DNA of 64,000 nt from HGM11525 sp036307445 (GTDB lineage Bacteria; Bacillota; Clostridia; UBA1381). Location: assembly GCA_036307445.1 (NCBI GenBank), contig JAXJXP010000045.1:1-64000 (forward strand), written 5' to 3'. Within the stretch, counting starts at the first letter, position 1, and every line of letters starts with the position of its first letter. A program made the translations under genes and the position numbers. The notes beneath the pieces are model-generated. The model searched no databases. It was not told where the DNA came from and worked only from the letters and a program-made list of their open reading frames with translations. This document shows, piece by piece, positions 41,944-49,796 of the stretch.

Positions 41944-41969
41944 TTGGTACTAATTTTAGTACCAATAAT
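41944..41969 (+). promoter_or_regulatory. Perfect 12-bp inverted repeat, operator-like
   Basis: Arms TATTGGTACTAA and TTAGTACCAATA with a 2-bp centre. It lies 33 bp upstream of the -35 of the next gene and has no T tail, so a protein-binding site is more likely than a terminator. Confidence 0.55.
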
Positions 41970-42001
41970 TAGCACCTGATAATATTTTTGCAAGAAATCT
42001 A

Positions 42002-42030
42002 TTTACATAAAGCTTACCATATGGTATAAT
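42002..42030 (+). promoter_or_regulatory. Promoter of the acyl-CoA-synthetase-like gene with palindromic -10
   Basis: TTTACA, 17 bp, TATAAT. The -10 lies within an 18-bp perfect palindrome (42021-42038, arms ATGGTATAA/TTATACCAT) that overlaps a second palindrome TACCATATGGTA (42015-42026). Confidence 0.6.
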
Positions 42031-42066
42031 TATACCATTATTTACAATGATTGGAGGTCTTTATAA

Positions 42067-43719
42067 ATGAAAGACTATCTGGCTGAATTTAAAAAGGTTT
42101 TTGAAAGAGAATATACTTGGGCGGAGGGCTTTATGCGTAATGTGTTCCGTTATGCACAGAGGATTGCTCTTTTTGACCCCGAAAAGAATATGCAATGGAC
42201 GTACAAGGAACTAAACAACGAAGTTAATCGTCTTGCAAATGCGATGCGTGATGACGGTGTCGGATATGAGGATGTAGTTATGTATCAGCTTTACAACTGT
42301 CCTCAGTTTGCCTTTTTGTATGTTGCAACACACAAAATAGGTGCGGTAAGTTGCCCTGTAAACTACCGTCTTTCTGCGGGTGAAATTGCAATTACAATTG
42401 ATGATTCCTGTCCGGCGGTTTTTGTCTACGATAAGAGTCAGGAGCAGATAATCAAAAATGCTCTTGAAATGGCAAAGCATAAGCCGAAACGTATAATTGC
42501 AGTAGACTGTGATGGTAAGAGCCCGGAAGTTGACGTTGCGGTTACGTATGAAGAATATACTGCATTGGCAGCTGAAAGTGAGCCTGTCCTTGATTATGAA
42601 CTTTCGATATATGATGAAACTACGCGTCTGTACACGTCAGGAACAACCGGCAGACAAAAAGCAGTTCCTCTTACGTCAATCAACGAGGTGCTTTCGGCAC
42701 ACGATATTATAATGCATTTTCCGCTTAATTACACCGATTCTACATTAAATACTACACCGTGGTTTCATCGTGGCGGCTTGCATTGCGGCGGTCCAAATCC
42801 GACATTTTATGCGGGCGGAACTATTGTGGTAATGAGAAAATTTAATCCCAAGCTTTGTCTTGAGTATATCGAAAAGTATAAACTTTCTTTTGTTGTTGGT
42901 GCTCCTGCAGTACTTGAGCAGCTTACGGAAATGCAATTAAAAGAGGGAAGAGATCTATCATCGCTTAAGGGTATCGTTACAATGGGAAGTCCTTTGGAGC
43001 GTGCTGCTTGTATCAAATACCAGTCGGTGCTGACACCTAATATTTTTAACGGCTACGGAACAACAGAGTCCTTGTGGAATACCTTCTTAAGACCGTTTGA
43101 TTTGCCCGAAAGAGCAGGAACAGCAGGCGGAGCTTGTATAGATGATGATGTGCGTGTTGTCAGAATTTATGATGACAGACGTGCTGATCCCGATGATATT
43201 TGCGATACTAACGGAACAGAGGTTGGCGAGGTTATAATGAAAGCTCCTGCTAAATCTCCTTATACATACTATAACAACCCTGAAGAAACAGCACGGAAAT
43301 ATTACAAGGGTTATCTTTACACAAATGACCTTGGAACATGGGATAAGGACCACTATGTTACAATCTGCGGAAGAAAGGACGATATGATAATTTCTGCAGG
43401 AGAGAACATATATCCGACACAGGTTGAGGAAGTGTTAAACAAATTTGAAAAGGTAGCCGATTGTATCGTAACAGCAGCACCCGATAAGGCAAGAGGCGAG
43501 GTGGTAACTGCTTATATAGTTAAGGCGGACCCGACTCTTACTTATGAAGAGCTTGAGCAGTATTGTAAAAACAGTCCTATGATTGCAAACTACAAAAGAC
43601 CTCGTTATTACCGTTTCATCTATGAATTACCGTTTAATGCAACGGGTAAAAAGCTTCACAACAAAGCCAAAGAAATGGCCGCTGAAGATCTTATTAACGG
43701 ACTCTTGTACAGAGTATAA
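42067..43719 (+). CDS. AMP-forming acyl-CoA synthetase / ligase (class I adenylate-forming)
   Basis: A 550-residue ANL-superfamily enzyme that should activate a carboxylic acid as an acyl-AMP and pass it to CoA. Motifs: the P-loop-like YTSGTTGRQKAVPLT near 191-205, FNGYGTTESLW near 318, TNDLGTWDKDHYVTICGRKDDMI near 419-440, and the catalytic Lys in NATGKKLH near 530. The acid is not predictable; medium or long-chain fatty acids and aromatic acids are both possible. A GGAGG site and an elaborate palindromic promoter precede it, suggesting ligand-controlled expression. No adjacent fatty-acid genes. Confidence 0.9.
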   Translation: MKDYLAEFKKVFEREYTWAEGFMRNVFRYAQRIALFDPEKNMQWTYKELNNEVNRLANAMRDDGVGYEDVVMYQLYNCPQFAFLYVATHKIGAVSCPVNYRLSAGEIAITIDDSCPAVFVYDKSQEQIIKNALEMAKHKPKRIIAVDCDGKSPEVDVAVTYEEYTALAAESEPVLDYELSIYDETTRLYTSGTTGRQKAVPLTSINEVLSAHDIIMHFPLNYTDSTLNTTPWFHRGGLHCGGPNPTFYAGGTIVVMRKFNPKLCLEYIEKYKLSFVVGAPAVLEQLTEMQLKEGRDLSSLKGIVTMGSPLERAACIKYQSVLTPNIFNGYGTTESLWNTFLRPFDLPERAGTAGGACIDDDVRVVRIYDDRRADPDDICDTNGTEVGEVIMKAPAKSPYTYYNNPEETARKYYKGYLYTNDLGTWDKDHYVTICGRKDDMIISAGENIYPTQVEEVLNKFEKVADCIVTAAPDKARGEVVTAYIVKADPTLTYEELEQYCKNSPMIANYKRPRYYRFIYELPFNATGKKLHNKAKEMAAEDLINGLLYRV

Positions 43720-43794
43720 TCAAAAAAATTGTAGCTTTTTTCCGGATATTATGATACAATAGTAATATAATATATTTGAAAGGGGATTGTTCCT

Positions 43795-44154
43795 ATGGAT
43801 AATTTCATTGATAAGATAAAAGCTAAATTTAATAAAGCTGTTGATGGTGCGGAAAAGTATGCCAATATTGCTGTGGATAAGACGTCATCACTGATTGATA
43901 AGGCAAAGATTACGGTGGCGGTAAATGATGCCGAAAAGAAGATAAAGGAAATTATGGTACAAATTGGTGAGTATGTTTATGACAATTACGGCACAGAGGC
44001 GGAATTTCCTGAGGAGATTGCAAGCAAATGTGCTGAAATTGAGAAATTGAAGGAAGAGATTGCTGAACTTAAAAATGCGGTTGTATGTTCAAACTGCGGA
44101 GAATACAATCCTTCCGAGAATGAATTCTGCGGTAAATGCGGCGAGAAAATTTAA
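43795..44154 (+). CDS. Coiled-coil zinc-ribbon protein
   Basis: A 119-residue soluble protein of unknown function. Residues 1-40 are amphipathic helix (KIKAKFNKAVDGAEKYANIAVDKTS). A coiled coil covers about 75-95 (EIEKLKEEIAELKNA). The C-terminus is a zinc ribbon, C-S-N-C-G...C-G-K-C-G, residues 97-117. Such small zinc-ribbon proteins are common in Firmicutes and are not assigned a role. AAAGGGG precedes the ATG. A TACAAT lies upstream without a clear -35. Confidence 0.8.
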   Translation: MDNFIDKIKAKFNKAVDGAEKYANIAVDKTSSLIDKAKITVAVNDAEKKIKEIMVQIGEYVYDNYGTEAEFPEEIASKCAEIEKLKEEIAELKNAVVCSNCGEYNPSENEFCGKCGEKI

Positions 44155-44162
44155 TGATATAG

Positions 44163-44196
44163 AAAATGGAACGGAATTATATCCGTTCCATTTTTT
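44163..44196 (+). terminator. Terminator of the zinc-ribbon gene
   Basis: 13-bp stem (44163-44175 with 44182-44194), 6-nt loop, T tail. Confidence 0.8.
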
Positions 44197-44221
44197 ACAG
44201 TTAAAATTTACGTCAAAATAG

Positions 44222-44319
44222 CAAAAAGCCGACCAAGTAAAAATACAGGCCGACATTTGCACCTGCTGCAAGCAGCAGGGGTGTGTATTGTGGGATGTAA
44301 AAGAAAGATAGCTTTTACA
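44222..44319 (-). ncRNA. Probable orphan small RNA of about 98 nt
   Basis: On the minus strand a full-consensus promoter (44326-44354) is followed by about 98 nt of structured sequence and an intrinsic terminator, with no gene downstream in that direction; the next gene (43795-44154) is on the opposite strand. The predicted RNA opens with a GTAAAAG/CTTTTAC hairpin, has a central CCTGCTG/CAGCAGG hairpin with a CTTG loop (44262-44279) and ends in a GTCGGCC/GGTCGGC stem plus T5. No reading frame with a ribosome site is seen. I do not recognise it as 6S, 4.5S or tmRNA. Confidence 0.65.
44223..44254 (-). terminator. Terminator of the orphan small RNA
   Basis: 7-bp stem with two G-U pairs (44248-44254 with 44228-44234), 13-nt loop, T5 at 44227-44223 on minus. 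Confidence 0.65.
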
Positions 44320-44325
44320 ATTTTT

Positions 44326-44354
44326 ATTATAAAACATAAATAATGTTTTGTCAA
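44326..44354 (-). promoter_or_regulatory. Perfect sigma-A promoter of the orphan small RNA
   Basis: On minus: TTGACA, 17 bp, TATAAT, matching consensus at every position, within the gap between convergent genes. Confidence 0.8.
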
Positions 44355-44391
44355 GCAATATTTAATAATTTTTTAAATATTTTTTGGTTCA

Positions 44392-46011
44392 CTAATTAAG
44401 CCTTGTTTCTCTTACTTTTTTTCTTAATGGCAGAACCTTGGGCGGAGCGACAGATAGCTCATCTACTCCCATTTTCAAGAAGGTTTCTGTCATTGAAGAA
44501 TCAGCACCAAGCTCGCCGCAAATACCTACCCATATACCTGCATCGTGTGCATTTTTCACGGTAATTTCTATCATTCTCATAACCGCTTCGCTGTACGGGT
44601 CAAAGAATTCGTCAAGACAGGGGTTCTGCCGGTCAATTGCCATAGTATACTGTGAAAGGTCATTGGTGCCTATGCTGAAGAATGAAACCTCCTTAGCAAG
44701 CTTGTCGGAAATCATAACAGATGCTGGAGTTTCAATCATAATGCCTTGTTCGGGAATACGGTAGGGGATAGCATCTTCCTTAAGCTCTGTTGCTACTTCT
44801 GATACAATCTGCTTTATTGCTTTTATTTCTGTTAAGGAGATTATCATTGGGTACATAACAGAGATATTGCCGAATACTGCAGCGCGGAAAATTGCTTTAA
44901 GCTGGGTTTTGAAAATGTCAGGTCTTGTAAGACAAAGCCTGATTGCACGAAGTCCCATGGCAGGATTTTCTTCACTGCACAAACCGAAATAATCGGCTTG
45001 TTTATCTGCGCCTATATCCAAGGTGCGTATTATTACCTTTTTTTCGCCCATAGTCTGTACAACTGTTTTGTATATTGCAAACTGTTCGTCCTCTGTTGGA
45101 AGTCTATCTCGTTCAAGATATATAAATTCGCTTCTGAATAATCCTATACCATCTGCATCGTTTTGCAGAACTAAAGCTAAATCATCTGTGTTTCCAATGT
45201 TTGCGAAAATATCTACCTTTGTTCCGTCGAGCGTTACATTATCCTTACCTCTTAAGCTGTTTAGAAGCTCGTGCTTTTCCTTTTCTTCATTCACTTTTAT
45301 CCGCATTTCTTCAAGCAGCTTTTCGTCAGGGTTTATGTAAACCTTGCCGGAAAAGCCATCAGCTATTGCAAGAGCACCGTCGTATTCTGACGGAATATCA
45401 ATTCCGATTATTGCGGGAATATTCATTGTACGAGCAAGAATGGCGGTGTGAGAGTTTGCTGAGCCTTTTGCTGTAACAAAAGCAAGTACCTTTGATTTGT
45501 CAAGCTGCACGGTTTCGCTTGGGGCAAGGTCTTCTGCAACAAGAATGGCAGGTTCGTCCGAGTTAATACTGTTTTGAGAAACGCCGGTCAGAATACGGAT
45601 AAGCCTTTCGGATATATCTTTAACATCTGCGGCTCTTGCTTTGATATATGCATCGTCCATTGCTGAAAACATATTTGCAAAATTATCGCTTGTTACAGCA
45701 ACTGCATATTCTGCATTTACACATTCGCCTGTGATTATATTTTCTACTGATTCCAAAAAGTCAGTATCATTAAGCATCATTGCGTGAATTTCAAATATTG
45801 CAGCGTTGTCTGTTCCGACCTCTGTTCGTGCTTTTTCATAAAGCAGCTTGAGCTCTGTGTCTGCTTTTGAAACAGCATCTTTAAATCGTGCTGCTTCGCC
45901 ATCGGTATCGGATGTGTGTATTCTTTTTACAGTCTGAGTGTTTTTTTGCCATATTTTTATTTTTCCAATAGCAATACCGCCGTAAACACTCTTACCCTGA
46001 TATGTGAGCAT
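44392..46011 (-). CDS. ptsI: PTS enzyme I (phosphoenolpyruvate-protein phosphotransferase)
   Basis: A 539-residue EI that moves phosphate from PEP to HPr. The swivel domain carries the phosphorylated His in GSANSHTAILARTMNIPAI near 180. The C-terminal PEP-binding domain has FRSEFIYLERDRLPTEDEQF, FFSIGTNDLSQYTMAIDRQN and the Cys-containing GICGELGAD near 495. I use ATG 46011 with GGGAGG upstream; a longer frame to 46035 has no site and would overlap ptsH. It is the last gene of fruK-ptsH-ptsI. Somewhat shorter than the usual 570. Confidence 0.95.
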   Translation of the reverse strand: MLTYQGKSVYGGIAIGKIKIWQKNTQTVKRIHTSDTDGEAARFKDAVSKADTELKLLYEKARTEVGTDNAAIFEIHAMMLNDTDFLESVENIITGECVNAEYAVAVTSDNFANMFSAMDDAYIKARAADVKDISERLIRILTGVSQNSINSDEPAILVAEDLAPSETVQLDKSKVLAFVTAKGSANSHTAILARTMNIPAIIGIDIPSEYDGALAIADGFSGKVYINPDEKLLEEMRIKVNEEKEKHELLNSLRGKDNVTLDGTKVDIFANIGNTDDLALVLQNDADGIGLFRSEFIYLERDRLPTEDEQFAIYKTVVQTMGEKKVIIRTLDIGADKQADYFGLCSEENPAMGLRAIRLCLTRPDIFKTQLKAIFRAAVFGNISVMYPMIISLTEIKAIKQIVSEVATELKEDAIPYRIPEQGIMIETPASVMISDKLAKEVSFFSIGTNDLSQYTMAIDRQNPCLDEFFDPYSEAVMRMIEITVKNAHDAGIWVGICGELGADSSMTETFLKMGVDELSVAPPKVLPLRKKVRETRLN

Positions 46012-46031
46012 ATATTTATCCTCCCTGAAAA

Positions 46032-46289
46032 TCAAAGGTTAGCCTTGAAGAATTCCTCTAAAGCAACTGCTGCCGTATTCTCGTCCGAACCTTCAATAGT
46101 AATTGTAACAGAGCTGCCGCTTTTTACGCCGAGTCCCATAACGGCAAATATCTTTTTCGCATCGCCTGATTTTCCGCTGCAATTAATGGTAACGGAAGAA
46201 CTGTATTTTGCAGCTTCTTTTACCAGCAGTCCTGCTGGACGTGCGTGGAGTCCGTTGGGGTCGGTAATTGTATAGGTGAATTCTTTCAT
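46032..46289 (-). CDS. ptsH: Phosphocarrier protein HPr lacking the regulatory Ser46
   Basis: An 85-residue HPr. His15 is in the intact GLHARPAG motif, so it can accept phosphate from EI. Aligning from His15, position 46, normally the Ser phosphorylated by HPr kinase in Firmicutes (K-S-I-M-G-V-M), is Lys in K-K-I-F-A-V-M. Catabolite-repression signalling through P-Ser-HPr would not be possible with this copy. It may be dedicated to the fructose pathway, with another HPr elsewhere. The start lies 16 bp after fruK. Confidence 0.92.
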   Translation of the reverse strand: MKEFTYTITDPNGLHARPAGLLVKEAAKYSSSVTINCSGKSGDAKKIFAVMGLGVKSGSSVTITIEGSDENTAAVALEEFFKANL

Positions 46290-46305
46290 AATGCAAGGTA
46301 TCCTT

Positions 46306-47238
46306 TCAAAATTGTATATGGGTAGGTTTGATTTCCTTCATTGCTTTTATAAGTTCTGATATTTCGTCGGTTGTTGCAAGATTGTCCGAAAAAGCTGTTG
46401 CACTTCCGCTGCACACAGCAGTTAAGAGTGCAGTTGCATAATCGCCGTTATTTAAATATCCCGAAATAAAGCCCGCAACTGAACTGTCGCCTGCGCCTGT
46501 AGAGTTCTTTAGACTTCCATTCGGCGTCGGTAGGTGTAAAAATTCACCGTTCTCTGTTGCAAGCAGGGCACCGTCGCCGGCCATTGAAACCAACACGTTC
46601 TTAGCGCCTTCTTTGCGGAGCAGGTTGGCATATTTTGCGATTTCCTTGGGAGTGTTGAGCTTTTTTGAGAATATTGCACCAAGCTCGTGGTTGTTAGGCT
46701 TAATCAAAAACGGGTTAAATCTGAGTGCTTTTGTAATCAACTCTCCTTCGGCGTCAAGAATGATTTTCAAATTCTTATGCGAAAGAGTATCCAAAATTGT
46801 ACAGTAAATATCGCTTGATACACCCTTCGGTACACTGCCGGCAAGGACGAGAAAATCTCCGTCTGATAAACTATCCAGCTTAGCTAATAGCTCTTCAAGC
46901 GAATGGTTGGGGATATGCGGGCCTTTTGCATTTATTTCTGTTTCAGTATTGCCCTTTAGTTTGACGTTTATTCTTGAATATCCGTCGTCAAGATGTACAA
47001 AATCCGTTTTTACTCCTTCTTTTGCAAGAAGTGTTTCTATTTCGTTTCCGGTAAAACCTGCAACAAAGCCCAAAGCTGTGTTTTCAATACCAAGTCTTTT
47101 GAGGACTATGGACACATTTATCCCTTTTCCGCCGGGAACTATTGTTTCACGTGTGGTTCTTACTACGTTGCCAACGGTGTTTTCGTCCGTATCTATAATA
47201 TAATCAATTGCAGGGTTGAACGTAACTGTATAAATCAT
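46306..47238 (-). CDS. fruK: 1-phosphofructokinase (PfkB family)
   Basis: A 310-residue PfkB-family sugar kinase that most likely phosphorylates fructose 1-phosphate. Motifs: TFNPAIDYIID at the N-terminus, VPGGKGINVSIVLKRLG near 33-49 and the C-terminal anion-hole/catalytic GAGDSSVAGFISGY near 252 with the base Asp. The order fruK-ptsH-ptsI on one transcript supports a fructose PTS role, although the EII-fructose permease is not in the window. Tagatose-6-phosphate kinase is a possible alternative. Confidence 0.88.
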   Translation of the reverse strand: MIYTVTFNPAIDYIIDTDENTVGNVVRTTRETIVPGGKGINVSIVLKRLGIENTALGFVAGFTGNEIETLLAKEGVKTDFVHLDDGYSRINVKLKGNTETEINAKGPHIPNHSLEELLAKLDSLSDGDFLVLAGSVPKGVSSDIYCTILDTLSHKNLKIILDAEGELITKALRFNPFLIKPNNHELGAIFSKKLNTPKEIAKYANLLRKEGAKNVLVSMAGDGALLATENGEFLHLPTPNGSLKNSTGAGDSSVAGFISGYLNNGDYATALLTAVCSGSATAFSDNLATTDEISELIKAMKEIKPTHIQF

Positions 47239-47301
47239 TTGTACATCCCTCTTTCTTCCGAAGTTATTTTTGCCATATGTAAAAAAAATATACTTAATAA
47301 T

Positions 47302-47334
47302 ATTATATATTAAAAATCAAATGGTTACAACCAT
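47302..47334 (-). promoter_or_regulatory. Promoter and operator-like palindrome of fruK-ptsH-ptsI
   Basis: On minus: TTGTAA (47330-47325), 17 bp, TATAAT (47307-47302). The -35 is centred in the palindrome ATGGTT-N2-AACCAT (47321-47334), a likely regulator site. Leader about 60 nt. Confidence 0.55.
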
Positions 47335-47339
47335 ATTTG

Positions 47340-47369
47340 AAAAAAGAAGAGGCGGTTAAACCTCTTCTT
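47340..47369 (-). terminator. Terminator of ftsH, spanning its stop codon
   Basis: Stem AAGAAGAGG/CCTCTTCTT with an 8-nt loop that contains the ftsH TAA, followed by T6 on minus. Confidence 0.75.
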
Positions 47370-49296
47370 CAGCTTCTGCCGGAGCAGGATTGTTGACCTG
47401 ATTTAAAATGTTCATAAACTCAGTACCTGTAATTGTTTCCTTTTCAATAAGAAATTCTGCAATTCTGTTTAGTGCATCAAGATTGTCTTTGAGAAGTGAG
47501 GATGCGGTATCGTGTGCATTTTTAATTGTAGAAATAATCTCATTATCAAGCTCGGTGAGAGTTTCGTTTGAACAATTAGCGACATTTCTGCCGTCTAAGT
47601 ACTTGTTTTCTGTACTTTCAAGTGCTGTCATACCGAATTTATCCGACATTCCGTATTGGGAAATCATATTCCTTGCAAGAGTTGTTGCGCGCTCAATATC
47701 ATTTGCTGCACCGGTGGTCTTGGTATTAAATATAATTTCTTCTGCACATCTTCCGGCAAGCAGGACTACAATCTCTTCGAGAATTTCATCACGGGACATA
47801 AGATAGTGTTCTTCTTCGGGTTTTTGCATGGTGTAGCCTAACGCCCCCATTGTACGCGGTACTATTGTAATTTTTTGTACAGGGTCTGTGTTCTTCTGCA
47901 GTGCTGCAGCAAGTGCATGACCGACCTCGTGATATGCAACTATCTTCTTTTCTTTTTCTGATAAAATACGGTCCTTCTTTTCCTTGCCGGCGATTACTAC
48001 CTCAACAGCCTCCATCAAATCCTCTTGCAATACTTCGTTTCTGCCCATACGGACTGCACGAAGAGCTGCTTCGTTAATCATATTAGCAAGGTCTGCACCG
48101 ACAGCACCGCTTGTGGCTAAAGCGATTTCGTGCAAATCTATTTCGCTTGACATCTTTACATTCTTTGAATGAACCTTTAATATATCCTCTCTCCCTTTAA
48201 GGTCAGGACGTTCTACAATAATTCTCCTGTCAAATCTGCCAGGTCTTAAGAGCGCTTTGTCGAGAATTTCCGGTCTGTTGGTAGCTGCCAAAATTACAAC
48301 ACCCTTTGAAGAATCAAAGCCGTCCATTTCCGAAAGCAGCTGATTGAGTGTCTGTTCTCGTTCGTCATTGCCACCAAGTTGATTATCACGGCTTTTGCCG
48401 ATCGCATCAATTTCATCAATGAAAATTATACACGGAGCTTTTGCAGCTGCCTGCTTAAAAAGGTCTCTTACTCTCGAAGCGCCAACGCCTACAAACATTT
48501 CCACAAAGTCTGAGCCTGAAATAGAGAAGAAGGGAACACTTGCCTCGCCTGCAACAGCTTTGGCAAGAAGTGTTTTACCTGTTCCCGGAGGGCCTACCAA
48601 GAGAGCACCTTTTGGTTGTTTTGCGCCGATTGCGGTGTATTTGGTGGGGTTATGAAGGAAATCAACAATTTCGTCTAAAGACTCCTTTGCCTCCTCCTGA
48701 CCTGCGACATCTTTAAATGTAACACCTGTTTTATTTTCCATATATACCTTGGCATTGGATTGACCGACCGACATAAAACCGCCGCCCCCCATCTTTTTGC
48801 CAAGGGTGCGCATAAGGATGCCGAGGAAAAGATACATAATTGCAAAGGGGAGTATCCAAGTAAGTAAAAACTCGACAAACGGATTGGTCTGTTCGTTTTG
48901 CCTTGCGTAGTCTACTCCGTGCTCGTTAAGATAGGGAAGAAGCCCATCATCGTTTAGGTATCCGGTATAATACAGCTTGGGCATTTCTCCAAGCTTTATT
49001 GTAAACGGGAGTCCGGTTATTTGACTCATAAGCTCATTGTCGGAAGCTTCTTTATTTTCTTCTTCTGGAGTTTTTTCGTATATTTCGATGTAATTTCCTG
49101 TGAATATTACCTTTTCGACCTTTCCGTCCCTCACGAGCGTAAGAAATTCGCTGTAAGAAACCTCTTCTCTTTGTCTTGTTGTCATCATTGACAAAAAAGA
49201 ATTGAGGATTATGGTCGAAATAATGCTAAGTATAAGAAATATTACAAGCGGGCTTTTAAAGAAATTGCCCGGCTTTTTATTGTCTTTTCCATTCAT
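47356..49296 (-). CDS. ftsH: ATP-dependent zinc metalloprotease FtsH
   Basis: A 646-residue membrane AAA+ protease that degrades misfolded membrane proteins and regulators. Two membrane helices (about 15-35 and 140-160) flank an external domain. The AAA module has GPPGTGKTLLAKAVAGE near 233 and IFIDEIDAIG. The zinc protease motif HEVGH is near 455. A charged C-terminal tail ends EEEV. I choose ATG 49296 after AAAGGA; the upstream frame to 49347 has no site. Single gene. Confidence 0.96.
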   Translation of the reverse strand: MNGKDNKKPGNFFKSPLVIFLILSIISTIILNSFLSMMTTRQREEVSYSEFLTLVRDGKVEKVIFTGNYIEIYEKTPEEENKEASDNELMSQITGLPFTIKLGEMPKLYYTGYLNDDGLLPYLNEHGVDYARQNEQTNPFVEFLLTWILPFAIMYLFLGILMRTLGKKMGGGGFMSVGQSNAKVYMENKTGVTFKDVAGQEEAKESLDEIVDFLHNPTKYTAIGAKQPKGALLVGPPGTGKTLLAKAVAGEASVPFFSISGSDFVEMFVGVGASRVRDLFKQAAAKAPCIIFIDEIDAIGKSRDNQLGGNDEREQTLNQLLSEMDGFDSSKGVVILAATNRPEILDKALLRPGRFDRRIIVERPDLKGREDILKVHSKNVKMSSEIDLHEIALATSGAVGADLANMINEAALRAVRMGRNEVLQEDLMEAVEVVIAGKEKKDRILSEKEKKIVAYHEVGHALAAALQKNTDPVQKITIVPRTMGALGYTMQKPEEEHYLMSRDEILEEIVVLLAGRCAEEIIFNTKTTGAANDIERATTLARNMISQYGMSDKFGMTALESTENKYLDGRNVANCSNETLTELDNEIISTIKNAHDTASSLLKDNLDALNRIAEFLIEKETITGTEFMNILNQVNNPAPAEAEEEV

Positions 49297-49351
49297 TTGA
49301 TATGTCCTTTCTTGCTGTTCTTCCAATATTTGCACACAAAACAGCACATTA

Positions 49352-49380
49352 ATTCTATCATCTTAATTATTATATGTCAA
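49352..49380 (-). promoter_or_regulatory. Sigma-A promoter of ftsH
   Basis: On minus: TTGACA, 17 bp, TAGAAT; about 50-nt leader. The adjoining 49381-49456 is A/T-rich and shows nothing further. Confidence 0.75.
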
Positions 49381-49456
49381 GTAATGAAAAATCAATCTGA
49401 ATATTATTAACGAATAGGTCATATATTACAAAAATATTATAAAATGTAAAAATTTG

Positions 49457-49485
49457 TTGACAAATATCCGTAATAGTATTATACT
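49457..49485 (+). promoter_or_regulatory. Sigma-A promoter of the riboswitch leader
   Basis: TTGACA, 17 bp, TATACT, just upstream of the glycine riboswitch. Confidence 0.75.
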
Positions 49486-49514
49486 GTCAATGATTACATA
49501 TTTGAGCTAAATGA

Positions 49515-49705
49515 AGTATGCAGGAAAAGGCATTTGCCGCCGAAGGAGTAACACTCTCAGGTGCTTTTTAGATAAGTAAAGACTGCAGACGGATGGCGCT
49601 CCGGAGAAGTCCACTTCTTTTATTATAAAGACGCAAAGGATGCCGAAGGTGCAAATCTCCTTTTATGAAGGAGCTAATCTCTCAGGCAAAAGGACGGAGG
49701 TATAG
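49515..49705 (+). ncRNA. Tandem glycine riboswitch
   Basis: Two consecutive aptamers with the conserved glycine-riboswitch core. In the first, GCCGAAGGAGTAA is followed by ACTCTCAGG (about 49537-49562) and the aptamer ends near CTCCGGAGAAG. In the second, TGCCGAAGGTGCAAA, a variable hairpin and then ATCTCTCAGGCAAAAGGACGGAG (49641-49699). The downstream gene encodes an alanine/glycine:cation symporter, the expected partner. The leader then offers a terminator hairpin at 49728, so glycine probably controls transcription elongation. Confidence 0.93.
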
Positions 49706-49727
49706 GCTTTAAAGGGCCTTTTTACTG

Positions 49728-49766
49728 AGCGGAGTTTTTGTGTGTTGCAAAAATTCGGCTTTTTTA
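49728..49766 (+). terminator. Riboswitch expression-platform terminator
   Basis: 13-position stem (49728-49740 with 49748-49760) with one mismatch and one G-U pair, 7-nt loop, six T. A second weaker hairpin AGGCTT/GGGCCT with T5 lies at 49704-49723 and could act in the switch. Confidence 0.65.
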
Positions 49767-49796
49767 CTTTATTTAGACAAGAAAAGGGGTAGTTTT

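Noticed and set aside
44199..44391. Riboswitch or leader of a downstream gene
   Set aside because: On minus the element points toward the 3' end of an opposite-strand gene, so there is no gene for it to control in cis.
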